Source of the DNA: JAWKNZ01 sp041391425
Lineage (GTDB): Bacteria > Bdellovibrionota_B > Oligoflexia > Oligoflexales > JAWKNZ01
Assembly: GCA_041391425.1 (NCBI GenBank)
Contig: JAWKNZ010000005.1
Coordinates: forward strand, 62,001 to 126,000
Length of the DNA: 64,000 nucleotides
Direction of reading: 5' to 3'
Both the position numbers and the translations under genes were made by a program. Under the pieces are notes generated by a model that saw only the letters and a list, made by a program, of their open reading frames with translations, ran no database searches and was not told the DNA's origin. Every line of letters begins with the position of its first letter. Positions within the stretch are counted from its first letter, which is position 1. Below are positions 49,598 through 58,200 of the stretch, piece after piece.

Positions 49598-51553
49598 CTA
49601 TGCAACATCTCCCGTATTTTTTCTCGGCACCCAATTTTGATCCATTTCAACGACCACAACTGTTACATCATCATCAATAGGATTGCCATCAAAGTAAGTA
49701 AAAGCACTATCAATCATTTTATTTTTCAAATCCATATAGTTTTGATCGCCAAATTCTGAAACAGCATTTAACAAACTGCTTTTCCCCCACATTTTCTTTT
49801 CTTTATTCGTGCACTCAATTAATCCATCGGTATATAATAAAACCTTATCTCCCGCTCTTAATTGAGCTTTTTTTGTTTGATAATCAGATGTTTCATGAAA
49901 ACCTAATGGAGATCCGCCTAGCTTTAATGGCAGTGATCTTACAGAGTTTCTTTTCTTTTTTACTTTCGCTAACCTCGCGTCATTTACATCTTTAGGAATA
50001 ACTAAAGGAAAATTATGTCCCGCATTTGAATAAATCATTTCTCCACTTGCGGGATCTATAAACGCCACAAAAATTGTCATAGTAATTTTTCCAGCTCCTG
50101 CATAACACATTATTTCATTCAATCTTCGAAGGATTTCGGCAGGTCCGAGCTTGTAAATTAAATGATCTGAGTCCTTAACCATCGTCATACAACTTGAAAA
50201 CGCCATCGCTGTCACTAATGCCGCTGCGGCTCCATGCCCGGTAGCATCGGCAACACAAACAAACTCCAAACCTTCGCTCGTAGTAAAATTACTCCACCAA
50301 TCTCCTCCACACTCAGAAGCAGGTAAATAAGCTCCAGTTACAGAAATAGGGCCATTAACACTATCTTTTTTAGGCAACAAAGTTTCTTGCACAGTTCTTG
50401 CTGTTTCTAACTCTTTTTCTTGCCTCGCAGCTTCAACTTGAGTCACCATAAGATGTTCAATTCGCTCTGACATAAAATTTACAGCATGGCTTACAAATGC
50501 CACCTCATCTTTAGTAGATGGAATGATCCTTGAATGAAAATCTCCTTGGGCAATTTTTTGCGTACCCTCAACTAAAGCACCTAGACTCCTGGTAATACTT
50601 CTAGATCCATGATAACTGGCCAATAAAGCTATTAAGACAAAGATAAATGATAGAAGCGCAGTATAAGAAATTTGCCGTTTAATCTCGTTATAAGCAAGAC
50701 GTGGATCTCTTTGTAAAATCAGTGCAGAATTTAATATTTTAGAATACGCAAAGGTACCTATCATAGTGTCTCGCGACGATACTTTGTACTCTTGACTACC
50801 AATTACTTGCTTGCCAGAAACGGCACGTTTAACCAAAGGAATATGTAAAAAATTCTTCGCCTTAGCAACATCGCTAATCTGTGGGGAAAGCAATACATTT
50901 GCCTTGGTATCTAGCAACATTGATGAAGTATTTTTGTCATTCGGTAAATTACTAACCAAATCATTTTGAGTGATGGTCAGGACGCCCCAGTTTACACCTT
51001 TATTTCCAGTTATTGCTGGAACTAAAATTTTAAGAACAGGAATTCCTACTACTGGCGTCGGATTATCTAAATAAAACGCATCCATTATATTAGAAGATTT
51101 TTTTTTCACCCACTGTAAATCGCTAGCGAATACTTTCTCTTTTATCTGCGCTGGATCCTTACCCAACATGTCTGCAGCTTTGTTCAAACCTGTAAAAGCA
51201 TAAGCAAGTGTGAAAATCTTGCCTTTCTCATTTTTTCTGACAATATGGAAAGACAAAATCTGGGAATCACTTTCAACTAGTGTCTTGACATTTTCTTTCG
51301 CTAATTTTACATCGCCCTTGGCAACTAATTGCAATGTCTGCTTTATTTGCGAATATCTAGCCTGCACTTGATTTTCAACTGAAGAAAGAGCACTTTGAGC
51401 TATACCGACGAGTTTTTCTGAAAGTTGATCCTTTAGTAATTTTTGAAAATCAAAAATATTCTTGCCAGATACCGCTGCAGCAACCATAAGCAGAAAAATA
51501 GATATAAAAAGAAACAACTTAAATGTGAGAGAGTGGTACCATCGAACTTGCAC
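49598..51553 (-). CDS. Membrane-bound PP2C/SpoIIE-type serine phosphatase with sensor and HAMP
   Basis: A 651-residue protein: a membrane helix at about 10-30, a periplasmic sensor to about 295 (Cache-like by layout), a second helix, a HAMP domain (SLGALVEGTQKIAQGDFHSRI), a short coiled coil (QVEAARQEKELETARTVQETLLP), and a PP2C/SpoIIE phosphatase domain with metal-binding motifs ECGGDWW and ADATGHGAAAALV. RsbU-type enzymes like this remove phosphate from an anti-sigma antagonist. No antagonist or RsbW kinase gene is nearby. It is the first gene of the FecR operon. Start is GTG with AGAGG upstream. Confidence 0.88.
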   Translation of the reverse strand: MQVRWYHSLTFKLFLFISIFLLMVAAAVSGKNIFDFQKLLKDQLSEKLVGIAQSALSSVENQVQARYSQIKQTLQLVAKGDVKLAKENVKTLVESDSQILSFHIVRKNEKGKIFTLAYAFTGLNKAADMLGKDPAQIKEKVFASDLQWVKKKSSNIMDAFYLDNPTPVVGIPVLKILVPAITGNKGVNWGVLTITQNDLVSNLPNDKNTSSMLLDTKANVLLSPQISDVAKAKNFLHIPLVKRAVSGKQVIGSQEYKVSSRDTMIGTFAYSKILNSALILQRDPRLAYNEIKRQISYTALLSFIFVLIALLASYHGSRSITRSLGALVEGTQKIAQGDFHSRIIPSTKDEVAFVSHAVNFMSERIEHLMVTQVEAARQEKELETARTVQETLLPKKDSVNGPISVTGAYLPASECGGDWWSNFTTSEGLEFVCVADATGHGAAAALVTAMAFSSCMTMVKDSDHLIYKLGPAEILRRLNEIMCYAGAGKITMTIFVAFIDPASGEMIYSNAGHNFPLVIPKDVNDARLAKVKKKRNSVRSLPLKLGGSPLGFHETSDYQTKKAQLRAGDKVLLYTDGLIECTNKEKKMWGKSSLLNAVSEFGDQNYMDLKNKMIDSAFTYFDGNPIDDDVTVVVVEMDQNWVPRKNTGDVA

Positions 51554-51754
51554 TTTTACGCCTCTATAAATTAAATTAAATTACATCTGGCTGATGACTT
51601 ATTTTCGGATAGTAATTGCATATATTTAGAGCTCTTCGAGCTAAATAATTATTATTTATTACATAATTGGAGAAGATCCCTTAGCAGCGTAAAGTGATTG
51701 ATTTTTTTATCAATAATATTAGATCCTTAAAAAGATCGAGCAAAACAGCATATC

Positions 51755-51773
51755 AATAACGAAAATCATTATC
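51755..51773 (+). promoter_or_regulatory. Fur box upstream of feoAB
   Basis: The 19 bases AATAACGAAAATCATTATC match the Fur consensus GATAATGATAATCATTATC at 16 of 19 positions. The site lies about 135 bases before the feoA start, consistent with iron repression of ferrous-iron uptake. Confidence 0.75.
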
Positions 51774-51907
51774 AAAATTAACTTGCTTTTGGGACCTTAT
51801 TATGAGATCTGTCTGCTAAGGAGGTTTCCTTTCTGGCTAGTAAGTGCACCTCTAAAAACTGTATCGTTATGCCGAGATTAGAAAATTCAATACAAGGTTT
51901 TGCTCAT

Positions 51908-52171
51908 ATGTACACTCTAAGTGACCTTAAACAAGGCCAAACTGCATGCGTCGCTGGCTTTTCTTATGATACGACTGATATAGACCAATCGCTGACAATT
52001 CGCCGCTTAATGGAGATGGGACTGATCAGAGGCTGCAAGGTCACACTTTGTCACGAAGCCCCTATTGGGAAAGATCCTATTGCTATAAAGGTTAGAGGCT
52101 CTTTAATTGGAGTTAGACGAAGGGACGCAAAAAATGTTCTCGTCGAAATTTGTAAAGGAAAAACAGAATGA
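51908..52171 (+). CDS. feoA: Ferrous iron transport protein FeoA
   Basis: An 87-residue SH3-like cytosolic protein that supports FeoB. The pattern LTIRRLMEMGLIRGCKVTL and PIAIKVRGSLIGVRRRDA is typical. The ATG at 51908 (MYTLSDLKQGQ) fits the family start; an ATG 13 codons earlier lacks a ribosome site. Its stop overlaps the feoB ATG by 4 bases. The Fur box upstream implies iron control. Confidence 0.88.
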   Translation: MYTLSDLKQGQTACVAGFSYDTTDIDQSLTIRRLMEMGLIRGCKVTLCHEAPIGKDPIAIKVRGSLIGVRRRDAKNVLVEICKGKTE

Positions 52172-54081
52172 GCAAGCCAGTCATAGCACTAGCAGGGACA
52201 CCCAACTGTGGTAAATCTGCCTTGTTTAATGCACTTACAGGTTCTAATCAAAAGCTGGGCAACTTTCCTGGGGTAACAGTAGAAAAAAAGCTAGGAACTG
52301 GCACGCTAGAGGATGGCAAAAAATTCGCAGTTATAGATTTACCTGGGACGTATAGCCTTAATCCTAGCTCGCCTGATGAGAAAATCACATCGGATGTTCT
52401 CGTCGGTCAGCTTGATAAAGATTTAATACCAGATTTAATTGTAGCGGTAGCTGACGCCGCTAATTTAGAAAATACTCTAGGCCTGATCATCGAGCTTAAA
52501 AAATTACAAAAGCCAGTTATTGCTGCTTTAAACATGATTGATTTAGCACAAAAGCGGGGTTTAAAGCTCGACCTAAAAAAGCTATCGCACGAGCTTGGCT
52601 GTAAAGTTGTCACTACAATTGCCATTAAAAGGCATGGTATCGAAAATTTATTACATGCAATCCAATCTGACCTGGTACATATAAACAAACTTACTTCCGC
52701 AAGCCAATCAACAACAAACCAAACAATAGGTAAAGAAAGCTCCGAAATTAGTAGTGATAAAGAAGTAATCCATGAAGAAATTCAAGCTAGATTCCATGAA
52801 GTAGATCGTATTCTTAATGTCGCAACATTAGAAATGGCGGCATCAGACAAATGGACTGCAAGGTTAGATAAAGTTCTCCTTCACCCGATTTTTGGCCCCG
52901 TACTCTTAGTATTAAGCTTAATCATAATGTTTCAGTCAGTATTTTCATGGGCAGAAGCGCCCATGAATTTTATAGAAACGAGCATCGCTCAATTTGCTAC
53001 TTATATTAGCCAAATTCTTCCAGAAGGGCTCTTTAATAGTCTTATTTCTGATGGAATTATTGCCGGTGTTGGTTCAGTTCTAGTATTTTTGCCACAGATT
53101 TTGATTTTATTCTTTTTTATCTTCTTAATGGAAGGAAGTGGATATATGGCGCGAGCCGCATTTATCATGGATCGTTTGATGGCTGCTATTGGGCTACAAG
53201 GACGTTCATTTGTGCCACTTTTATCCTCCTTTGCCTGCGCAATACCTGGAGTTATGGCTGCTCGAACCGTAAAAAGCCCCAAAGAAAGATTGATCACGAT
53301 AATGATCGCTCCATTAATGACCTGCTCAGCTAGGCTCCCGGTCTACGTTTTATTAATTGCGGCTTTTATCCCTAATAAATCAATCGGCCCATTTTTAAAC
53401 TTACAAGGCTTGACAATGTTTGGCCTATTTTTAGTCGGCATTCTGTCAGCTATCATTATGGCCTTTATCTTCAAACACACTCTAGGTCACAACTCCAATT
53501 CTTCTTTTCTAATGGAGCTTCCCACATATAAATGGCCTAGCTTCAAGCATATCGCCAAAAATATGTACCTCCGAGCGAAAATATTTATAAAAAGAGCGGG
53601 AACATTAATTCTAGCTATTTCTATCACGCTTTGGGTTCTATCGACCTTTCCAAAAGCTCCGGAAAATTGGCAAGGCTCTCCAATTAATTACTCCTACGCT
53701 GGACGGATTGGACATTTTATCGAGCCAATAGTTAAACCTCTTGGCTTTGATTGGCGTATTGCCACTGGCCTCATCCCAGGGTTTGCTGCACGAGAAGTAA
53801 TGGTTGGGGCTCTCGCTACCGTCTTCTCAGTTGAGGCCGAATCAGAAGAAGAAGAATCAGCTAATTTGACGGAGAGAATCCAAGCTGTTTGGGGAATTCC
53901 TACGGGACTTTCTCTCCTCGTCTGGTATATCTTTTCGCCACAATGCTTGGCAACACTCGCAGTTGTCCGTCGAGAAACTAACCGCTGGAAATGGCCTGCT
54001 TTGATGATGGCATATATGCTCGGCTTAGCATTTCTTTTTTCTTTCTTAACATATAGAATAAGCTCATTGTTCTTCAACTAA
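52168..54081 (+). CDS. feoB: Ferrous iron transporter FeoB
   Basis: A 637-residue inner-membrane Fe2+ transporter. The N-terminal GTPase domain has GTPNCGKSALFNALTG and DLPGTYSL. Two gate motifs and about eight helices follow from about residue 230; the first gate shows SFACAIPGVMAART and the second TCSARLPVYVLLI. It is shorter than E. coli FeoB (773), the loss being in the linker and end. FeoC is absent. The frame is intact, and a terminator hairpin follows. Confidence 0.93.
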   Translation: MSKPVIALAGTPNCGKSALFNALTGSNQKLGNFPGVTVEKKLGTGTLEDGKKFAVIDLPGTYSLNPSSPDEKITSDVLVGQLDKDLIPDLIVAVADAANLENTLGLIIELKKLQKPVIAALNMIDLAQKRGLKLDLKKLSHELGCKVVTTIAIKRHGIENLLHAIQSDLVHINKLTSASQSTTNQTIGKESSEISSDKEVIHEEIQARFHEVDRILNVATLEMAASDKWTARLDKVLLHPIFGPVLLVLSLIIMFQSVFSWAEAPMNFIETSIAQFATYISQILPEGLFNSLISDGIIAGVGSVLVFLPQILILFFFIFLMEGSGYMARAAFIMDRLMAAIGLQGRSFVPLLSSFACAIPGVMAARTVKSPKERLITIMIAPLMTCSARLPVYVLLIAAFIPNKSIGPFLNLQGLTMFGLFLVGILSAIIMAFIFKHTLGHNSNSSFLMELPTYKWPSFKHIAKNMYLRAKIFIKRAGTLILAISITLWVLSTFPKAPENWQGSPINYSYAGRIGHFIEPIVKPLGFDWRIATGLIPGFAAREVMVGALATVFSVEAESEEEESANLTERIQAVWGIPTGLSLLVWYIFSPQCLATLAVVRRETNRWKWPALMMAYMLGLAFLFSFLTYRISSLFFN

Positions 54082-54129
54082 GCACTAAGGCCTTAATTTA
54101 ATGCCTGCCATCCTAAGAAGTAAAAATAT

Positions 54130-54149
54130 GGCCGCAAACTAAAGCGGCC
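54130..54149 (+). terminator. Terminator-like hairpin after feoB
   Basis: GGCCGC and GCGGCC pair perfectly around AAACTAAA and are followed by the T-rich TATTATTT. It lies 48 bases after the feoB stop. Confidence 0.65.
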
Positions 54150-54196
54150 TATTATTTGTGCGAAATATACTTTAGAGTGCCTTAATATTCCGCGTA

Positions 54197-54384
54197 TTAG
54201 GGCGTGTTGACGTTTCATTTTCGTAGCGAGAGACAAATACTTGAAAGTCGCAGCTAGGAAGGGTTTCAAAAATTACCGGAGGTGTACTAAATGTATACTG
54301 ATATAAATCTTTTTGAAACGGTGACAACGTTGTGACTCAAGGGTTTGGCTCGTAGCAGGAAATGAAACGCTCACCACGCCCTAA
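54197..54384. repeat. Family C-like long inverted repeat, copy 2
   Basis: Ends TTAGGGCGTGTTGACGTTTC and AAACGCTCACCACGCCCTAA pair almost fully over about 26 bases with one gap, across a 188-base span. Its centre GTGTACTAAATGTATACTG resembles the GTGTAC...GTACATGAG centre of the other two copies. The outer arms differ from those copies. Confidence 0.7.
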
Positions 54385-54605
54385 AGTAAGATTGTAAAAT
54401 ATCGTACTACGGGTTTTCTATCACTCGGAAATAATGCTCCATAATTAGGCTTTAAAATTAAAAAAAAAACTTGTTCGGATCTCTTATAGTATGGAAAAAA
54501 TTCAATTTTCAAGGTGGACGAAAGCTCATGTGTCTGTAATAAACTAACGATTATGAAACGCTCATTTGTCGCCAATGCGGTTTATGATTGACCAGGAGGT
54601 ATAGA

Positions 54606-55923
54606 ATGGACAGATTTAATATTTTATAACCACAATATTAGCTGGACTTTTCCTGCTCCCTAGCTGTGGTGACGATGACAAAAAAGGTGGCAATAACGGA
54701 CCAACAACAGGGTCGTCGATTCAGATAATTTTAGCAATAACGTGGATGCCGCAGGTTTCCACGAAAAGGCAGCCCCCAGCTGATAAAATCTTCGATGGCG
54801 TAGACACCAAAATTAAACGTTGAATTCCTGTTGTATGCTTCGAATCTCATGCATGCTCTTACCATCAATATCTATGGCTCTGGTCATGACAAGCAAGGCA
54901 ATAATAAATCTTTGACATAACAGATTGCAAGTTAAATCGTAACGAGATTTTTAAATCAGAACAAAATTCCCAAGCGAGACTGGGTTCAAACCTATAACTG
55001 TCCCATTGAGAATGACAATGAGTCTTCGATCATATGTTCTGCTGGTAGAAACAACGAAAATGGATGGAGAATCAACAACTATCGAAGAAGGTGATGATGG
55101 AAGCAGCTTTACCATTGAATCTGATGACATTGATACATCGGAATCTGATGATACCGATCTTGGTTCAATACAACTTGAAACGAAAAATTGCTACTGCTTT
55201 AACTTCAGGCTTAACTTCATGCGAAGACGGCTTTAAATTAATTAAGTCCCTAATGCCAAACTAGTAAGGAAGAGCCTTGAAAGTGACCTAGAAGTCCTAA
55301 AGACAAAATCGAAGTTTGGTTCTGGCTTGAATTTTTGAGCAGTCGAACTAAAAGAAGTCGAGAGAAGTGATGCAGCCATTGCTTGGCGTATCTTCCCGTA
55401 GAAAAATATGCTGATAGCGACGCAATCACAGTTCAAGGAAAAATTTCGCAGGTAACAGATAAATCCCGGATCAATAAAGAAATATCGTTCAATATCGATC
55501 TACAAAATTCGAAGCAAGCAGCACATCGATGTCTGACGACCCACAGACGACATTCGGCCTCGAACATCAAGAGGTCACAGCACATGAAAATCAAACAAGC
55601 CGTTGATTTGACAAATAAAATTACCGACTATATTGAAGCACAAATTTCACAATGACCTGGAGAGTCACAGCGGTTTAGTGCAACCAGGGTTAATACAATA
55701 TCGCGGTTGGCAGTGACACACCATCTGTTATCTTCAACTCAAAGGTCGCAACTACTGGTAATATGGGCGATGATGAAGATGAACAAATATTAATGCATCG
55801 CTTACAGTCAGCATCAATTTGGTTGATGACAACACCCTTGAAATAAAAGGAAGTTCTACAGAATCGAAGACAACTGGCAGCCATCAAATGCGTATCAAAA
55901 ATACAAATGGCACGTGCTCGTAG
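54606..55923 (+). pseudogene. Lipoprotein gene broken by many frameshifts
   Basis: A perfect AGGAGG site and an ATG at 54606 start a frame that stops after seven codons. One more T in the T4 run restores FITTILAGLFLLPSCGDDDK, a lipobox followed by an acidic linker. Further frame changes yield a continuous protein-like translation: ...DSDNFSNNVDAAGFHEKA, KIFDGVDTKIKR, DCKLNRNEIFKSEQNSQA, WVQTYNCPIENDNESSI, GSSFTIESDDIDTSESDD, LTVSINLVDDNTLEIKGS, ending in tandem TAG at 55921. At least eight indels in 1.3 kb, several outside homopolymers, suggest real decay. The parent was probably an outer-membrane lipoprotein of about 430 residues. Confidence 0.65.
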
Positions 55924-55962
55924 TAGAAGAATTCTAATAACTTTATCTTTTGTATGTTTGTG

Positions 55963-55990
55963 GAGGCAGGCTATCTAATCTCCCTGCCTC
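55963..55990 (+). terminator. Hairpin after the lipoprotein pseudogene
   Basis: GAGGCAGG (55963-55970) and CCTGCCTC (55983-55990) pair perfectly. No T-run follows on either strand, so it is only terminator-like. Confidence 0.45.
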
Positions 55991-56212
55991 TGCAAGCGTA
56001 CAAAAAGCTTTCTCTCAATAGTAAAAAGTAAAGTTGCTGCCTTTATAAAGAAAGAACAGAGCAATAATAGACAAGCATTACCTTAGCAGACTTTGCTTCT
56101 CTCTTAATAATAATTTAGACTTCTTTCACTAAAAGCCTTACCTACCCATAAGCAACAGTGTTTAGAAGGCTGATTTCTCGCCATTGAGAGCAGGTTCTCA
56201 TCATCAAGCCCT

Positions 56213-56292
56213 GTCATTCTGAGCCAAAGGCGAAGAATCTCCAGCCTTTTACTCATGCTCAATAATTTCGAGATGCTCGTTCCACTCAACAA
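56213..56292 (-). repeat. Family A repeat, diverged, inverted orientation
   Basis: On the minus strand it reads TTGTTGAGTGGAACGAGCAT ... GAGATTCTTCGCC ... GGCTCAGAATGAC, aligning with one family A unit. It lies between the convergent lipoprotein pseudogene and the OMP gene. Confidence 0.7.
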
Positions 56293-56326
56293 CGCTCCCC
56301 ACAGTCTCCAGAAAGACTGATATCCT

Positions 56327-56898
56327 TTAAAAAAGTAGTCCCAAATGGTGTGCGGTTGAGTATCCTAGAAAACCATCTCCATTTTTTTCAAAAATAACAA
56401 GATTGCGAAGTTGAATTCCGTAATTGTAGTTTCGAAGTGCGGAAAACTACTCCGAGACTAGTTCCTAATGAAAAACCAACTGTATTATCTAGATCATCTA
56501 AGCTTTAGTGAGTGAACCACCATAACCAAAATCAGCTCCAAAAAGGAGAAGTTGGCAGTGGTAAAGAAGTAATTAGCTCCAAGGCTAAAATTCCAAAACA
56601 TTGTTTTCGGAGATTTAAAGCCAGCCGCTTCGCCAATCGCTTTTACGGTAGTTGCATTAGGTGTCGAATCCCATATATACCCCAAAGCCAAGGAATGGCT
56701 GAGTTGATCATTTTTGGAATTTTGCAATAACGTCGGTCCTAAAGCAAAATATGAGTACACCCGCGAGCGAAAGCGCCTGGCAACCTGATCGACTTCATTT
56801 TCCGAAACTTTTCCTACTTCATTTTCAGCTTTTACATTTGCATCAATAAAAATGAAATTCATAAAAAAAATAAAAAAACATAGCTTAACATTATGCAT
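56327..56898 (-). pseudogene. Small outer-membrane beta-barrel protein, broken by about three frameshifts
   Basis: A signal peptide (CFFIFFMNFIFIDANVKAEN) and barrel-type strands (FRSRVYSYFALGPTLLQ; FWNFSLGANYFFTTANFSF) are seen. One more T in a T5 run near 56537 gives FFGADFGYGGSLTKA instead of the false end. Two further shifts recover SLDDLDNTVGFSLGTSLGVV and YNYGIQLRNLVIFEKNGDG, ending LGYSTAHHLGLLF and a stop at 56327. The terminal Phe is the classical barrel-insertion signal. The whole is about 190 residues, the size of OmpX/OmpW-like porins. A single open frame would miss the second half. Confidence 0.68.
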
Positions 56899-57045
56899 AC
56901 AATATCCTTAATTCTAATAATCCATGACGCTGCTAGAAAAACATGACCCAGACACCACTCCGGAAAGTACCTTACATGCATACACAACTCTAAGATATTC
57001 TCTCAGGATCTCAAGCCTCCATATGCAGAGTAACTTCTATTTAGC

Positions 57046-57153
57046 TATTAAGGGAAAATTATCATACTGCATTACGCCTAAAACATCCGTCTCTCTATAC
57101 TAAAGGTACTATCTTCTCTCATTTTTTAGGCAAGCCTTGTTCATAGATTTTGC
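57046..57153 (+). repeat. Family B dispersed repeat, copy 4
   Basis: Matches 27936-28050 closely: CTATTAAGGGAAAATTATCA, TACTAAAGGTACTATCTTC, TTTTTTAGGCAAGCCTTGTT and CATAGATTTTGCC. One or two small indels separate the copies. Confidence 0.7.
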
Positions 57154-57329
57154 CCTTAAAATAACACACCAACCTTCCAAACAAATTTGATTAATATTAT
57201 AACAAATATCCAAAAGCTCCTATTAATTTTTCCTCGCAATCTATTGGAAAAATAACCTAATAGTTATAGAGAGGAGTGATACGGCCTTTTTTATTGTATC
57301 GTAATATAAGATTGGCTAATAGAAAATTA

Positions 57330-57449
57330 GTAACTATTCAGTTGTTTTTATCTGCACGATTCAAAGCCTTGACTGCCTCGTCATTCTCAAGTATGATGAT
57401 TTACGTATCAAGCGACATATTGAAGGAAAAGGATACGCTGAATAGTTAC
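57330..57449. repeat. Distant 12-bp inverted repeat
   Basis: GTAACTATTCAG (57330-57341) and CTGAATAGTTAC (57438-57449) are perfect reverse complements separated by 96 bases. They lie in noncoding DNA upstream of tesA. It may be chance. Confidence 0.35.
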
Positions 57450-57612
57450 GAAATTTATAAAAAAACTATTTTTCCATCATAGGTGATATTACAAAACTAG
57501 GCGCTCAAGTTTAAATGTAAAATTAGCATTTGTAATATAGGGCACTAAAAGCCAGACAAGTTAAAATGAGGAGCAATATCTAGCATGAAATTATGTATTC
57601 TTAGGCCTACTC

Positions 57613-58200
57613 ATGGCCTCGTTTTTTCAGCAAAGCATTGCCTATTCTAAAACCAAGATAATATTCTTGGGAGATTCGTTAACTGAAGGCTACGGAGTTG
57701 CGAAAGAACAAGCATATCCCAGCTTAATAGAAAAACAACTCACAGATGCTAATATAAAAGATCTTAGTATCGTTAATGCCGGCATTAGTGGCTCAACAAC
57801 AGCGGGCGGCCTATCGCGGCTCAAATGGCTTCTCAAAGGCAAACCGACACATCTAGTCCTCGCCTTGGGCGCGAACGATGGCCTTCGAGGCCTGAAGATA
57901 GAAGAGTCACAAAAAAATTTAGAAAAAATTATCCTTATCTGCCAGGAAAACAAGATAAAGGTGATGTTAGCAGGAATGAAAGTACCTCCTAATTATGGTC
58001 AAGACTATACAAAAAAATTTGAAAGTATCTACGAAACATTAGCAAAAAAATATAACCTTAAACTCATGCCATTTTTACTAGAGGGTGTCGCAGGTGAAGC
58101 AAAGCTAAATATTAGTGATCGTATCCATCCCAATGCAATGGGACATAAAGTCATAGCACAAAATTTGTATAAATATATCAAGGAATTCATCCATGAATGA
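57613..58200 (+). CDS. tesA: TesA-like GDSL esterase / lysophospholipase
   Basis: A 195-residue SGNH hydrolase. Nucleophile Ser22 lies in FLGDSLTEGYG, the block III Asn in LALGANDGLRG, and the Asp169/His172 pair in SDRIHPNAMGH. Such enzymes act as periplasmic arylesterase, thioesterase and lysophospholipase. The ATG at 57613 leaves a signal peptide that is too short. An ATG at 57585 with GAGGAG upstream would give a normal one (MNYVFLGLLMASFFQQSIA) if one A is removed from the A3 run. The stop overlaps ybbA by 8 bases. Confidence 0.85.
   Translation: MASFFQQSIAYSKTKIIFLGDSLTEGYGVAKEQAYPSLIEKQLTDANIKDLSIVNAGISGSTTAGGLSRLKWLLKGKPTHLVLALGANDGLRGLKIEESQKNLEKIILICQENKIKVMLAGMKVPPNYGQDYTKKFESIYETLAKKYNLKLMPFLLEGVAGEAKLNISDRIHPNAMGHKVIAQNLYKYIKEFIHE

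Larger units (their letters stand above)
54082..54605. other. Intergenic region with a family C repeat
   Basis: Between feoB and the broken lipoprotein gene. It contains the terminator at 54130-54149 and the family C element at 54197-54384. No gene is seen. Confidence 0.4.
56899..57612. other. Long intergenic region between divergent genes
   Basis: Contains the family B repeat at 57046-57153 and the inverted repeat at 57330-57449. A GTG-start frame at 57276-57482 is not convincing as a gene. The tesA-ybbAP promoter should lie here. Confidence 0.4.

Noticed and set aside
57276..57482. 68-residue GTG-start frame upstream of tesA
   Set aside because: Biased AT composition, no family resemblance, and it contains the 12-base inverted repeat.
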